This document shows, one piece after another, positions 8,109-15,688 of a DNA stretch of 22,235 bases (position 1 is its first letter; every line of letters begins with the position of its first letter). Position numbers and translations under genes: made by a program. The stretch comes from a virus. The stretch is taken from the IMG/VR virus record IMGVR_UViG_3300027714_000140, positions 1-22,235 of that record; one strand, written 5' to 3'. The notes under the pieces were generated by a model. The model made no database searches. It was given only the letters and a program-made list of their open reading frames with translations, and was not told the DNA's origin.

Positions 8109-8114
8109 AAAAAA
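8074..8114 (-). promoter_or_regulatory. Programmed -1 ribosomal frameshift signal
   Basis: In transcript order: slippery heptamer T_TTT_TTC in the zero frame (complement of 8114-8108), a 7-nt spacer (8107-8101), then a hairpin whose arms are GCTAGTTGTT (8100-8091) and GATAACCTAGC (8084-8074), with one bulged C, two G-U pairs and a 6-nt loop. The zero frame stops at 8096, three codons past the slip. Heptamer phase, spacing and stem all fit known -1 frameshift sites. Confidence 0.75.
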
Positions 8115-9028
8115 GACTCATTGAATGGTACAAAGGTCTCTATCGTCTCCCCACAGGACGCACAATCAAAAGCGATTTTTTTAGTAAAGCCATAATGTGT
8201 TTTCGCTAGATTTTCGCGAAAAAATGCGATATCTCTAACGGTAGTCTTTTCAAAGAACTGACGCAAAATCTTTTTGTCCGCATGGGCACCTACCGATAAC
8301 GCAAAGCGCCATAGATTTTCTGTTAAGGCTACCATATCTTCCATATAAGGTTCGTCTTTAGCGCGGGGCTTAACATACTTTACTACCTGGTCACTATCTG
8401 GAAGGGTTATCTCCATTGGCTCTTCGAAATCATCTGCTGCGTACTCTACAGGAATTTCACTAATAAGAAGATTAAGTCTATTCTCAGCAGAGCAGTCAGT
8501 GCAGTTTGCTGTTATTACGTATTTATCTCCATAGGAAATCTCCCGTAACTTGAACAGTACATAGTTTTTATCTTCTAAAGTCATTACATCGTAATCTAAA
8601 CCTTGTACACAATCTGTAAATAAAGATTTTATTACGTTGTTAGCTTGATTTACCTTTTTAATACTGCGTAACTTCTTCTCCTCACGGTACGTAAATGCTT
8701 TAATTTGAACAGTTCCATCGTGGTCACGGTAGGATTTTCCTCTAGAAGGAAGGTCCAATGGCATCCACTCATTTATACCACCTACATTTTTGAGCAGGTC
8801 ATTAACTGCAGCTGCAACGGTTCCGTCAAAAGTATCCTTAACTACTGTTTTAGGCTCCTCTTTCTTGGAGTTAAACTTTAAATCCTCCTCCGGGATTTCT
8901 ACACGTTCCTTGGCTGACGTTGCAGGTGCATCTGGCACACTAACTCCTTGAGCAGGGTCAGCGCCAGACTGGTGCATATGGTCGCGAGCTAGGTCGATAA
9001 GGGATTTTTCTTTATTGGGTGGAGTCAT
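8096..9028 (-). CDS. 26: Baseplate hub/assembly protein, gp26-like, with zinc-ribbon cysteines
   Basis: 310 aa in the zero frame. Residues 1-85 are a variable, charged and probably disordered arm. The family core begins at MPLDLPSRGKSY (89-100), followed by the YREEKKLRSI helix, LEDKNYVLFKLREISYG (151-167) and two cysteine pairs, C176/C179 (CTDC) and C289/C292 (CASC), which could hold one zinc. This is the layout of the T4 gp26-type baseplate family, whose relatives also occur in contractile injection systems. In T4, gene 26 lies between 25 and 51 next to uvsW; here it is divergent from the UvsW gene. The short product ends SFFSVS; a -1 shift at residues 305-307 adds 62 more residues. The start at 9028 has context AAATTATG and no Shine-Dalgarno sequence. 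Confidence 0.78.
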   Translation of the reverse strand: MTPPNKEKSLIDLARDHMHQSGADPAQGVSVPDAPATSAKERVEIPEEDLKFNSKKEEPKTVVKDTFDGTVAAAVNDLLKNVGGINEWMPLDLPSRGKSYRDHDGTVQIKAFTYREEKKLRSIKKVNQANNVIKSLFTDCVQGLDYDVMTLEDKNYVLFKLREISYGDKYVITANCTDCSAENRLNLLISEIPVEYAADDFEEPMEITLPDSDQVVKYVKPRAKDEPYMEDMVALTENLWRFALSVGAHADKKILRQFFEKTTVRDIAFFRENLAKTHYGFTKKIAFDCASCGETIETFVPFNESFFSVS

Positions 9029-9052
9029 AATTTTGTAAGTTATAAAAACTTT

Positions 9053-9069
9053 AATACTATAATAGTATT
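9053..9069. promoter_or_regulatory. Palindromic promoter of the UvsW gene
   Basis: AATACTAT-A-ATAGTATT is a perfect 8-bp inverted repeat around one central base. It contains TATAAT at 9058-9063, placed exactly so that +1 is the A of the UvsW ATG at 9070. The symmetry could make it an operator as well as a promoter. No -35 match and no Shine-Dalgarno sequence are visible. Confidence 0.5.
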
Positions 9070-10419
9070 ATGGTAACAATAATTATTAATAATAATTCAT
9101 CTATTTTAAAAACAGATAACAAAAAATTATTAACAACTTTAGAAAAGAAGTATAGTGCTAAGGTTCCTGGATACAACTACTCTGCTGCGTACAGGAAGCG
9201 TGGTTGGAATGGGGAAAAATCATTCTTCTCTTCTAAAACGGGTAAATTTGGTACCGGTCTTTTATCTCACATAGAGGAAGACCTTACTTATTTAGGTATG
9301 GACTATAAAATAGAGGATTCCCGTAACGCAACGCACTCCGATGATATCTATTTGCCAGGAGTAACCTTTCGAGAATACCAAGAATCCATGATTAGAAGCG
9401 CCTTAGAAGCTAAAGGATGTATCGTTAAGGCTCCCACAGGCGCGGGAAAGACTCTTATTTTAGGAGGTATCTTAAAAGCCTTAGAAGGTAAGACTGGTTT
9501 AATATTCTTCACAAAGAAACAATTGCTTAAACAGACTTATGATGACCTACGTAAATGGGGTCTTGATGTAGGGTTAGCTTTTGGAGATGGTGTGATTATT
9601 AAACCGATGACCTTATGCACTATACAATCCATTGATAAGGTTATAGATAGTCATTTAAAGACTTCCGATTTTATAATATTTGATGAGGTGCATGAGTTTG
9701 CCAAAGGTAAAGTGGCTACAAAGGTTATAAAGTCTTTCCCTAACGCAGCTTACAGAATCGGAATGACTGCCACTGTACCTCGCGACCCCATGAGCCGTCT
9801 CAACCTTATATCAGGATTAGGTAAAGTGATTGAGGAAGTAGATGCTAAAGGTCTAATTGAGGCTGGATTCCTTACCGAACCAGTTATTCAGATAATCCCA
9901 ATGGCGGACACAGGTACTGTGGAGGACACGGAACTTACTTATCGAGAAGTTTATGAGAAATTTGTAACCGAAAACGATGTCCGTAATGATATGATTGTAG
10001 ACTTGACAAAAAAAATACAAAAGAAACAATCAAGAACGCTTATAATAGTTAAAGACCTGAAGCATGCTGAGATTTTACACTCTCGAATACCTAACTCCTT
10101 TAAATTGGAAGGAAAAGATGACCTCGCGACTCGAAAAAAGACGATAGATGCATTCAAAGACGACAAAGTATCTGTTTTGATAGGTACAACCATTATGCAA
10201 ACCGGTATTGACATCCCTGAGATAACACATTTGATTAATGCTCGTGGGTTAAAGTCTGAGATTGCTACCCTTCAAGCTATGGGTCGCGCCTTACGAATTC
10301 ATAAATCTAAGAATCAAGTGTTTATATACGACTTCTTTGACCGAGCCCCTTACCTCGAAAAACATGCTAAGGAAAGGATTAAATCCTACAAGTCCTTAGG
10401 ACTGGAGATAAAAACATGA
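9070..10419 (+). CDS. uvsW: UvsW-type superfamily 2 DNA helicase
   Basis: 449 aa. Motifs in order: Q-like FREYQ (100-104), Walker A APTGAGKT (121-128), DEVH (205-208), GMTAT (231-235), a TTIMQTGIDIPE motif V region, and motif VI QAMGRALR (402-409). The first 95 residues match the position of the small DNA-binding domain of T4 UvsW. By family it unwinds and migrates branched DNA (forks, Holliday junctions, R-loops) and helps the switch from origin-driven to recombination-driven replication. It overlaps the next gene by ATGA, so the two are translationally coupled. The ATG is expected to be the first transcribed base. Confidence 0.92.
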   Translation: MVTIIINNNSSILKTDNKKLLTTLEKKYSAKVPGYNYSAAYRKRGWNGEKSFFSSKTGKFGTGLLSHIEEDLTYLGMDYKIEDSRNATHSDDIYLPGVTFREYQESMIRSALEAKGCIVKAPTGAGKTLILGGILKALEGKTGLIFFTKKQLLKQTYDDLRKWGLDVGLAFGDGVIIKPMTLCTIQSIDKVIDSHLKTSDFIIFDEVHEFAKGKVATKVIKSFPNAAYRIGMTATVPRDPMSRLNLISGLGKVIEEVDAKGLIEAGFLTEPVIQIIPMADTGTVEDTELTYREVYEKFVTENDVRNDMIVDLTKKIQKKQSRTLIIVKDLKHAEILHSRIPNSFKLEGKDDLATRKKTIDAFKDDKVSVLIGTTIMQTGIDIPEITHLINARGLKSEIATLQAMGRALRIHKSKNQVFIYDFFDRAPYLEKHAKERIKSYKSLGLEIKT

Positions 10420-10643
10420 AAAATATAAAAATTGAAACTAGAAAATTGAACGACTTTACCCCGGACACAAGAGAACGCCTTTCCATGTTAGGAGAGCAGC
10501 TTAAAGATATGCGTGAAAACAAGCATGTAACTGAGGAAACAATAAAGGAGCTCGATAATTTAATATCTGAGCTCCTTGTAATGCGTTCTTTGTTTGTGTC
10601 CAATATTATTAACTGGACTAAACAGGGTTACTTTACTGAGTAG
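10416..10643 (+). CDS. Small UvsW-coupled protein (UvsW.1 position)
   Basis: 75 aa, two or three charged helices: residues 16-35 and 38-62 read as amphipathic helices rich in Glu, Lys, Arg and Leu, with a final aromatic patch (INWTKQGYFTE). Start and UvsW stop overlap as ATGA, implying coupled translation. T4 has a 76-aa uvsW.1 product in the same place; position and length agree, but I cannot claim sequence homology from memory. A helper or nucleic-acid binding role for UvsW is inference. The 3' end overlaps the convergent 595-aa gene by 11 bp. Confidence 0.7.
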   Translation: MKNIKIETRKLNDFTPDTRERLSMLGEQLKDMRENKHVTEETIKELDNLISELLVMRSLFVSNIINWTKQGYFTE

Positions 10644-12420
10644 GTTCGGTTTCTTCTCCTGCCTCTGCTTCTACCTCTTCGTCCTCTTCGGGTGTTGGGT
10701 CTGGGTCTGCCGAGTCATCTTCTTCCTCGTCCGGCGCCAAATCGAGCTTCATATCTTTAGATATAGACTGGACTTTATCGAACATGTCGTTGAATGCGGC
10801 TACTTCCGCTGCATCTTTCTCAGACTTTTCATCGTCCTCACCATCCTTGGCTACCTCTTTTTCAGCTTCAGCGACTCCTTCTTTACGAAGTTTTTTTAAG
10901 TCTTTGCCATCTACATCGCCATCGTCATCACTGTCCATTGCTTTTTGCTTCTTAGAAAGCTTCTTCTTACCTTTCTTCTTACCTTTCTTCTTGCCATCAT
11001 CGTCGCCCTCGTCTTCATCATCATCGTCGTCACTAGGCTCAAAATCCTTAGCGCCTTTCTTAGTTTTAGACTTAGAACCTTTTTCAAATTCTTTACCTTC
11101 GCCCGGGTCATTAGATAGGTCATCGTCATCACCGTAGTACTGGTTGTCTTGGAGGTCATTCTTTAGGTAATCAGACAACTTCTTCATTTCGAAATTTTCG
11201 TCAATATCTACTACTGTAAAATCAGCTTCTTTCATAATATTAGAAAGAATATTAGAGATATCTAGAACCTGGACGCCACCTTTACGTGACATGCACACAG
11301 AGAACTCTTTAAGTACGTCTGATAGAATGCTTTCGCCTGCCGCTTCACTTAACATCGCGAAGATTTCTGATTGAACTTCTGCCAATCCTTTAAAAGAAGG
11401 GACGAAGCGTAAGCTTTGGACATTCACACCGTACTTTTCGTTTAGAGCAGTGATAACCTTGGTTTTCAATGGCTTCTTAAACTCGTAAATCTTACCTACA
11501 AATTCACGGATATCTTTTTGAGAGATAGTGCCTGGGTTTGTAATCTGAAATACGGACTCCATAACTGTTGACAGGTCAACCTTGTTAGATAGAGCGATAT
11601 ACGGGATATCCATAACCGCTTCCTGTAGAGCTGCTTTAACCGTTGAATCGTTTGAGTAAATGTGCGAAGCTAGGGTGGAGATATGTCCGTTACGCGCCCA
11701 CATGCGTGAGAACGATTCCTTTGCTTCCATTAACTCCTTACGCACCAACTCTTTCTCACACACCATTTCATATAGTGTTTTTTGGGTGTTTCCTGGAACT
11801 ACGATAAACTCATCCGCCAAACCTTCTAGGGTTAGCTTTGGAAGGTCATAAGTATCACCTACCACCTTTGATAGACGAAGACCTTCAATTAACTTACCAT
11901 TAGACTTAAGCTCTTCTAAGTTCTCCGAAAGAAACTTCACAAGCATAGGTGTAATTTCCTGGAACTTACTGAAAGACTTAGTCTCTTTTATATTGTATGC
12001 TTCACCGAAGCGAGCTATCTTCTTGTTAAGCTTCTTGCGAGACTCCTCGATTTTAGCTCTCATTGTAAAGCTTTCTACAATTGAACCAAAAGAAGATTCT
12101 GCTTTGTCATAACGGTCATCCACAATACTCTCTACAAACTTATGGATATTTCCCTGGACTTGGCTGTCCACTGCGTCATCTGACATAACTTCGTCTAGAC
12201 TGGCAATATTGAAATTCTCTAAGGTTAGTTTATTCTTTGTTTCTTGGTAGTAACAAGAGATAAGGTTATTAGATTCTGTTACATAAGTAACTCGGCTATT
12301 CGAGTCGTCTATATCGTAAATAACTAAATTTTCTCGCAGACGACGACCTAGGTAATCACCTGCCTCGTTTAAACGAGCGAAATTCTTGTTGCGGTTATTG
12401 AAAAGGTTTTTTAAATTCAT
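10633..12420 (-). CDS. Large acidic protein next to portal; possible head-core or virion protein with EF-hand-like loop
   Basis: 595 aa. Residues 1-420 look like a helical globular protein with no family I recognise. The last 170 residues are a polyampholyte: acidic runs (YGDDDD, PSDDDDDEDEGDDD), a lysine block with KKKGKKKGKKK, an EF-hand-type loop at 496-507 (DSDDDGDVDGKD, matching D-x-D-x-D-G-x-x-x-x-x-D), then a very acidic Glu/Asp/Pro tail. In transcription order it directly follows the portal gene, where T4 has small acidic prohead core genes (67, 68) and the protease and scaffold. A head-core, scaffold or minor head role is therefore plausible. It has its own late-type box upstream. 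Function is unproven. Confidence 0.65.
   Translation of the reverse strand: MNLKNLFNNRNKNFARLNEAGDYLGRRLRENLVIYDIDDSNSRVTYVTESNNLISCYYQETKNKLTLENFNIASLDEVMSDDAVDSQVQGNIHKFVESIVDDRYDKAESSFGSIVESFTMRAKIEESRKKLNKKIARFGEAYNIKETKSFSKFQEITPMLVKFLSENLEELKSNGKLIEGLRLSKVVGDTYDLPKLTLEGLADEFIVVPGNTQKTLYEMVCEKELVRKELMEAKESFSRMWARNGHISTLASHIYSNDSTVKAALQEAVMDIPYIALSNKVDLSTVMESVFQITNPGTISQKDIREFVGKIYEFKKPLKTKVITALNEKYGVNVQSLRFVPSFKGLAEVQSEIFAMLSEAAGESILSDVLKEFSVCMSRKGGVQVLDISNILSNIMKEADFTVVDIDENFEMKKLSDYLKNDLQDNQYYGDDDDLSNDPGEGKEFEKGSKSKTKKGAKDFEPSDDDDDEDEGDDDGKKKGKKKGKKKLSKKQKAMDSDDDGDVDGKDLKKLRKEGVAEAEKEVAKDGEDDEKSEKDAAEVAAFNDMFDKVQSISKDMKLDLAPDEEEDDSADPDPTPEEDEEVEAEAGEETEPTQ
10961..10996. repeat. 12-bp tandem repeat encoding Lys-Lys-Gly-Lys
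   Basis: Three 12-bp units of TTCTTCTTACCT (third unit TTCTTCTTGCCA) within the lysine block of the acidic protein. They translate on the minus strand as repeated K-K-G-K. Such a short in-frame repeat can expand or contract by slippage without breaking the frame. Confidence 0.75.
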
Positions 12421-12442
12421 TGTTCTAAAATTGGTTCTGTTT

Positions 12443-12450
12443 TTATATAG
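12443..12450 (-). promoter_or_regulatory. Late-type promoter box CTATATAA
   Basis: Minus-strand CTATATAA, 22 nt before the start of the 595-aa gene, in the only real gap between portal and that gene. It matches boxes at 15679, 18456 and 21036 exactly. The predicted leader is about 17 nt. Confidence 0.5.
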
Positions 12451-12477
12451 AGCTCCTAACCTAGCTCTTTGTGATAA

Positions 12478-14205
12478 TTATTGCGGTGTATCTTTTGGTT
12501 TTCCTCCCAAACCCCCGGGACCTCCGCCTTGGTCAGGCTCGGATTTTTGTTCAGTAGGAGGTTTACCCCCCGCTGGTGAAGGTGAACCCCCTGCCGGAGG
12601 TGCGCCTCCAGGAGCAGCGCCCGCTTCTGCTGTCGCAGCTGCTGCTTCTGCTTGTTGCTCTTGGTCTGCTGCAACCTCTGTTTCACGTTGCTGATTAACT
12701 TCTTCAATCTCTCTATCGTTGAAGTTGTAGTAATTCTTAAACAAGTACTCTTTAGAGAACATTTCTAGACCTTTAACAGCCTGTACAACACGTGTTTGTT
12801 GTTCTGCTAACTCCAACTTTCTCTTCTCTGCCATATCTGATGGTGGAGCGAGTTTAATACGAAGCTGTTTGACCAGTTGTGCTGGGAACTTACGCAGGTC
12901 CAAGTGACGTTTAATCAACGTATTCAAGCCTACCTCTGTATCACGCTGTACGCGCATAACAGCTTTAGCAAACTTTGCATCTAGCTGGGCTAGGTTAGAT
13001 TTACGTTCTGGGGACTTGTCATGCTCCACAATAAAATCTCTAGGGATTTTCATTGCAGCCAAGACTTTGTCACGGAAATACTTAACGTCATCAATCTCTC
13101 CTAAGTTCTGAGCGCCAGGCAGGGTATCGATTTTTGTTCCTTGACCATTTTTAATTGGTACAAAGAAATCTTCCTCTCCTGACATAGGGTTGTATTGCTC
13201 ATCACCGCCACCTTGCTCAGTGTTGTAGAACTTCTCTTTCTTAAATTTCTGCTTAACACGCTCCATAAACATTTCCACTTTAGATTGAGGAAGGTTGCCC
13301 GTCTCAATGTAGAAAATACGTCTTTCTGGCGCACGGTGCAGACGGTAGATTAACATAGCATCTTCCATCATACGAAGGGACTTCCACGCGCGTACGCCTG
13401 GGGCTAAGATAGATTTACCATACGGGTAGTAATTAGAGTCTGAGTTATGCAATCTAAACTGCACCAATTGATGGCGGTCTAGCTCGATAATACTCTTCTT
13501 TTTGATATGACCCATTCCTTGGTTATACGCTTGGGATGTAGACTCTGGTACTTCTTGGACAAATCCTTTCAAATACCCGAACCTATCTTCGCGACGGAAT
13601 AAAAATACAGGATTCAACACTTTCAATCTTTGAATGCCTGCGTCTGGATTATTTAAATCCACAATGTTCTCTACAAAACAGTCGCCATACTTACACATGT
13701 TGCGGATAATATCCCACAGATACATATCTAAGTTAGTCTCATGTACAAAAGCAGCGACTGCATCTGCAATCTCTGGTACCTCTGTAATAACCTCTATCAT
13801 CTGCCCGTCGAGGTGGGTCTGGGTGGCGTCATCTGCGTAGATATCTAAAGAGGCACCGATTTCTGGGTACTCATCCATACTCTCATAATCTTGGTAACGT
13901 CGACGTCGCGCATACTCAACTTGGGGTAAAGCAATGCCTCCCTTGGAAACACCAATACCTACGGATGTATCTTGTTCGCCATCTGCTTGCTTTACTACAT
14001 CTCCTCTAAGAGGGTCTTTAGCCCCAGCAGGTCTACCTCGTTTTTTCTTTGTTGTAAAGAACGATTTGAAGAAAGCAGCAAATGCTCCGGACAAAGGGAC
14101 ATTCTGTTGGTATCCACGTGACCCAGGGAACGCTGTAAAACCAGCATTCTCATCTAATTGTTCATTCTCTTCGAGATTGTCGTTATTGTTATCGTTTAAA
14201 TCCAT
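12478..14205 (-). CDS. 20: Portal protein, gp20-like
   Basis: 575 aa (T4 gp20 is 524). The family core is clear: YPEIGASLDIYADDA (about 114-128), MCKYGDCFVE, the clip/stem region MMEDAMLIYRLHRAPERR with FYIETGNLP, then KIPRDFIVEHDKSPERKSNLAQLD. As a dodecamer it forms the DNA gate at one head vertex, docks terminase during packaging and the neck afterwards. The first 85 residues carry a basic KKKRGRPAGAK segment. The last 70 are a Gln/Ala then Gly/Pro-rich low-complexity tail (GGAPPAGGSPSPAGGKPP), which is probably flexible. Its start lies inside the last codons of the terminase gene (10-bp overlap) with GAGGA about 11 nt upstream, implying coupled expression. Confidence 0.9.
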   Translation of the reverse strand: MDLNDNNNDNLEENEQLDENAGFTAFPGSRGYQQNVPLSGAFAAFFKSFFTTKKKRGRPAGAKDPLRGDVVKQADGEQDTSVGIGVSKGGIALPQVEYARRRRYQDYESMDEYPEIGASLDIYADDATQTHLDGQMIEVITEVPEIADAVAAFVHETNLDMYLWDIIRNMCKYGDCFVENIVDLNNPDAGIQRLKVLNPVFLFRREDRFGYLKGFVQEVPESTSQAYNQGMGHIKKKSIIELDRHQLVQFRLHNSDSNYYPYGKSILAPGVRAWKSLRMMEDAMLIYRLHRAPERRIFYIETGNLPQSKVEMFMERVKQKFKKEKFYNTEQGGGDEQYNPMSGEEDFFVPIKNGQGTKIDTLPGAQNLGEIDDVKYFRDKVLAAMKIPRDFIVEHDKSPERKSNLAQLDAKFAKAVMRVQRDTEVGLNTLIKRHLDLRKFPAQLVKQLRIKLAPPSDMAEKRKLELAEQQTRVVQAVKGLEMFSKEYLFKNYYNFNDREIEEVNQQRETEVAADQEQQAEAAAATAEAGAAPGGAPPAGGSPSPAGGKPPTEQKSEPDQGGGPGGLGGKPKDTPQ

Positions 14206-15665
14206 TTTCTGTAATCCTCAAACTCCTTATTGTATGTACCCCTGGAGAAGCCACCTTCTATACTTTCTTTGTTAGAAGGTTTTTCTAGGTCTCCCATAAC
14301 TATTGGAACTGGGCTTCTACCCACAATATCTTCCATAATAGTAGCGCCAATAGCTAAGCTCATAACAAGGTCATCCGCAAAACCAGATTCTGCTTGAATC
14401 TTTCCTGTCTTGCTTATTATAAAAGTAGTTAGCTCTTTAAAAGTTCTCTCTGAATTGATTTTTATTTTTGAAGTTTTTAATTTTTCTTGTAAAGTATTTA
14501 ACATAATATCTCTATTTTTGTTATTTACTAAGTATCCCATCTGTCCCTTGTCGTCGGTCCACATGTTCTCATATTCATGCACTTCAAATAATTGCTCAAT
14601 AAGAGCCAACCCTAAACCATTTCTCTCAGGACATACAAACGCCATATTATAGCGCATACCTTCCTCAGCCATGATTCGAGCAAACTCGTTCAACCCACAT
14701 CGGTTACTGTAGAACTCAGCTACTTGGGTACCGTTATAAAGGTTAATAATATGGAAGGCTGAGTAATCCCTATCCCGTCCAAAAGAGGTATCCGCAGCTA
14801 TCAAGTAGGTATGATATGGTTGAGGTTCCTCAAAGATACGCATCATGTTATAATGCTTTTTCGTGAACTTGTGGGTGGTACTAAGCTTAACTTGGTCTAA
14901 AGTACCTCCGTCAATAAAAGTTTCACCTGTACCCAGGAACTGACCCTCGTACTCCTGTAACCACGCGCGCTCACCTACGTTACTTCGTGTTTGTTGAGCC
15001 CACTTCTCTGTGTATTCAGGGTGCTCTCTCCAATGAATGTCGATTACGTTAAAATCGTTCTTCTCTAGTTCTGCATCTCGGTACAATTCGTAGTAGAGAT
15101 TAGCCATACCATTAACAGTAGAGAGGATATAAGCAGAACCGCCTGTTGAGATTGTTGGGTAAATTGCCATCCAAAACTCTCTCATGTTATCAATAAACGC
15201 AGCTTCGTCCACAATTAAAAGGGATACTGACTCGCCACGTCCAGCGCCTGCGGGCTGAGACTTTATCTTACTGCCTGTAGAGAGTTTAAGGACGTGCTTG
15301 TTTCGTTCGGTTTCTGGCGCCTGTAGCCAGCTAGGTAAATCGTCGTACATGTTAACCGCTCTATCCAAGAAATCCCGGGACTCACGGTCGCCAATGGATA
15401 CCACCATAACATTCTTATCGGAATTGAAGGTGATGTACCATAAAGCGTACGCAGCACTGATTGTTGTCGCGCCAGCCTGACGGAACTTGCGCATGAGATT
15501 AAACCGATTCTTTGTGAATTCGGTGATAATCCGTTCCTGGAATCTATACAAATCGAAATTGACACGCCCGCGTATGGGGTGGACAATCTTAATATAGTGA
15601 CGCATAAAGTAGACGGGGTCTTCCTTACATTTCAAAAATTCTTGCTTTATTTCTTCAGGACTCAT
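14196..15665 (-). CDS. 17: Terminase large subunit, gp17-like
   Basis: 489 aa, shorter than T4 gp17 (610) mainly at the N-terminus. ATPase motifs: a deviant Walker A RKFRQAGATT (59-68), Walker B LLIVDEAAF with D153 and E154, and coupling motif STVNG (182-186). The RNase H-like nuclease has D292 (AADTSFG), E347 (CPERNG) and D431/D432 (GFADDLVMS). It packages DNA into the prohead through the portal and cuts the concatemer. The position where gp17 has the Walker lysine is Ala66 here, with Arg62 available upstream as in other variant terminases. It is the first gene of the terminase-portal operon. A box CTATATAA lies 14 nt upstream; no Shine-Dalgarno sequence. The small terminase subunit is not recognised in this window. 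Confidence 0.93.
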   Translation of the reverse strand: MSPEEIKQEFLKCKEDPVYFMRHYIKIVHPIRGRVNFDLYRFQERIITEFTKNRFNLMRKFRQAGATTISAAYALWYITFNSDKNVMVVSIGDRESRDFLDRAVNMYDDLPSWLQAPETERNKHVLKLSTGSKIKSQPAGAGRGESVSLLIVDEAAFIDNMREFWMAIYPTISTGGSAYILSTVNGMANLYYELYRDAELEKNDFNVIDIHWREHPEYTEKWAQQTRSNVGERAWLQEYEGQFLGTGETFIDGGTLDQVKLSTTHKFTKKHYNMMRIFEEPQPYHTYLIAADTSFGRDRDYSAFHIINLYNGTQVAEFYSNRCGLNEFARIMAEEGMRYNMAFVCPERNGLGLALIEQLFEVHEYENMWTDDKGQMGYLVNNKNRDIMLNTLQEKLKTSKIKINSERTFKELTTFIISKTGKIQAESGFADDLVMSLAIGATIMEDIVGRSPVPIVMGDLEKPSNKESIEGGFSRGTYNKEFEDYRKWI

Positions 15666-15666
15666 G

Positions 15667-15686
15667 ATGGTGACACTATTATATAG
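15667..15686. promoter_or_regulatory. Divergent overlapping promoters: plus TATTAT and minus CTATATAA
   Basis: Plus strand: ATGGTGACACTATTATA (15667-15683) contains TATTAT at 15677-15682, exactly -12 to -7 from the ATG at 15689. Minus strand: CTATATAA (15686-15679) precedes terminase. The two boxes share bases, so early-type and late-type polymerase binding would exclude each other. The 17-bp motif recurs at 21050. Confidence 0.5.
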
Positions 15687-15688
15687 AC

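Noticed and set aside
8018-8110. Independent small gene instead of a frameshift extension
   Set aside because: The first possible start in that frame is an ATG about 28 codons in, after much of the protein-like segment, and there is no ribosome site before it.
10784-11137. 117-codon Ser-rich plus-strand frame and an 82-codon minus-strand frame at 10911-11159
   Set aside because: Both are out-of-frame readings of the Asp/Lys repeat region of the 595-aa gene.
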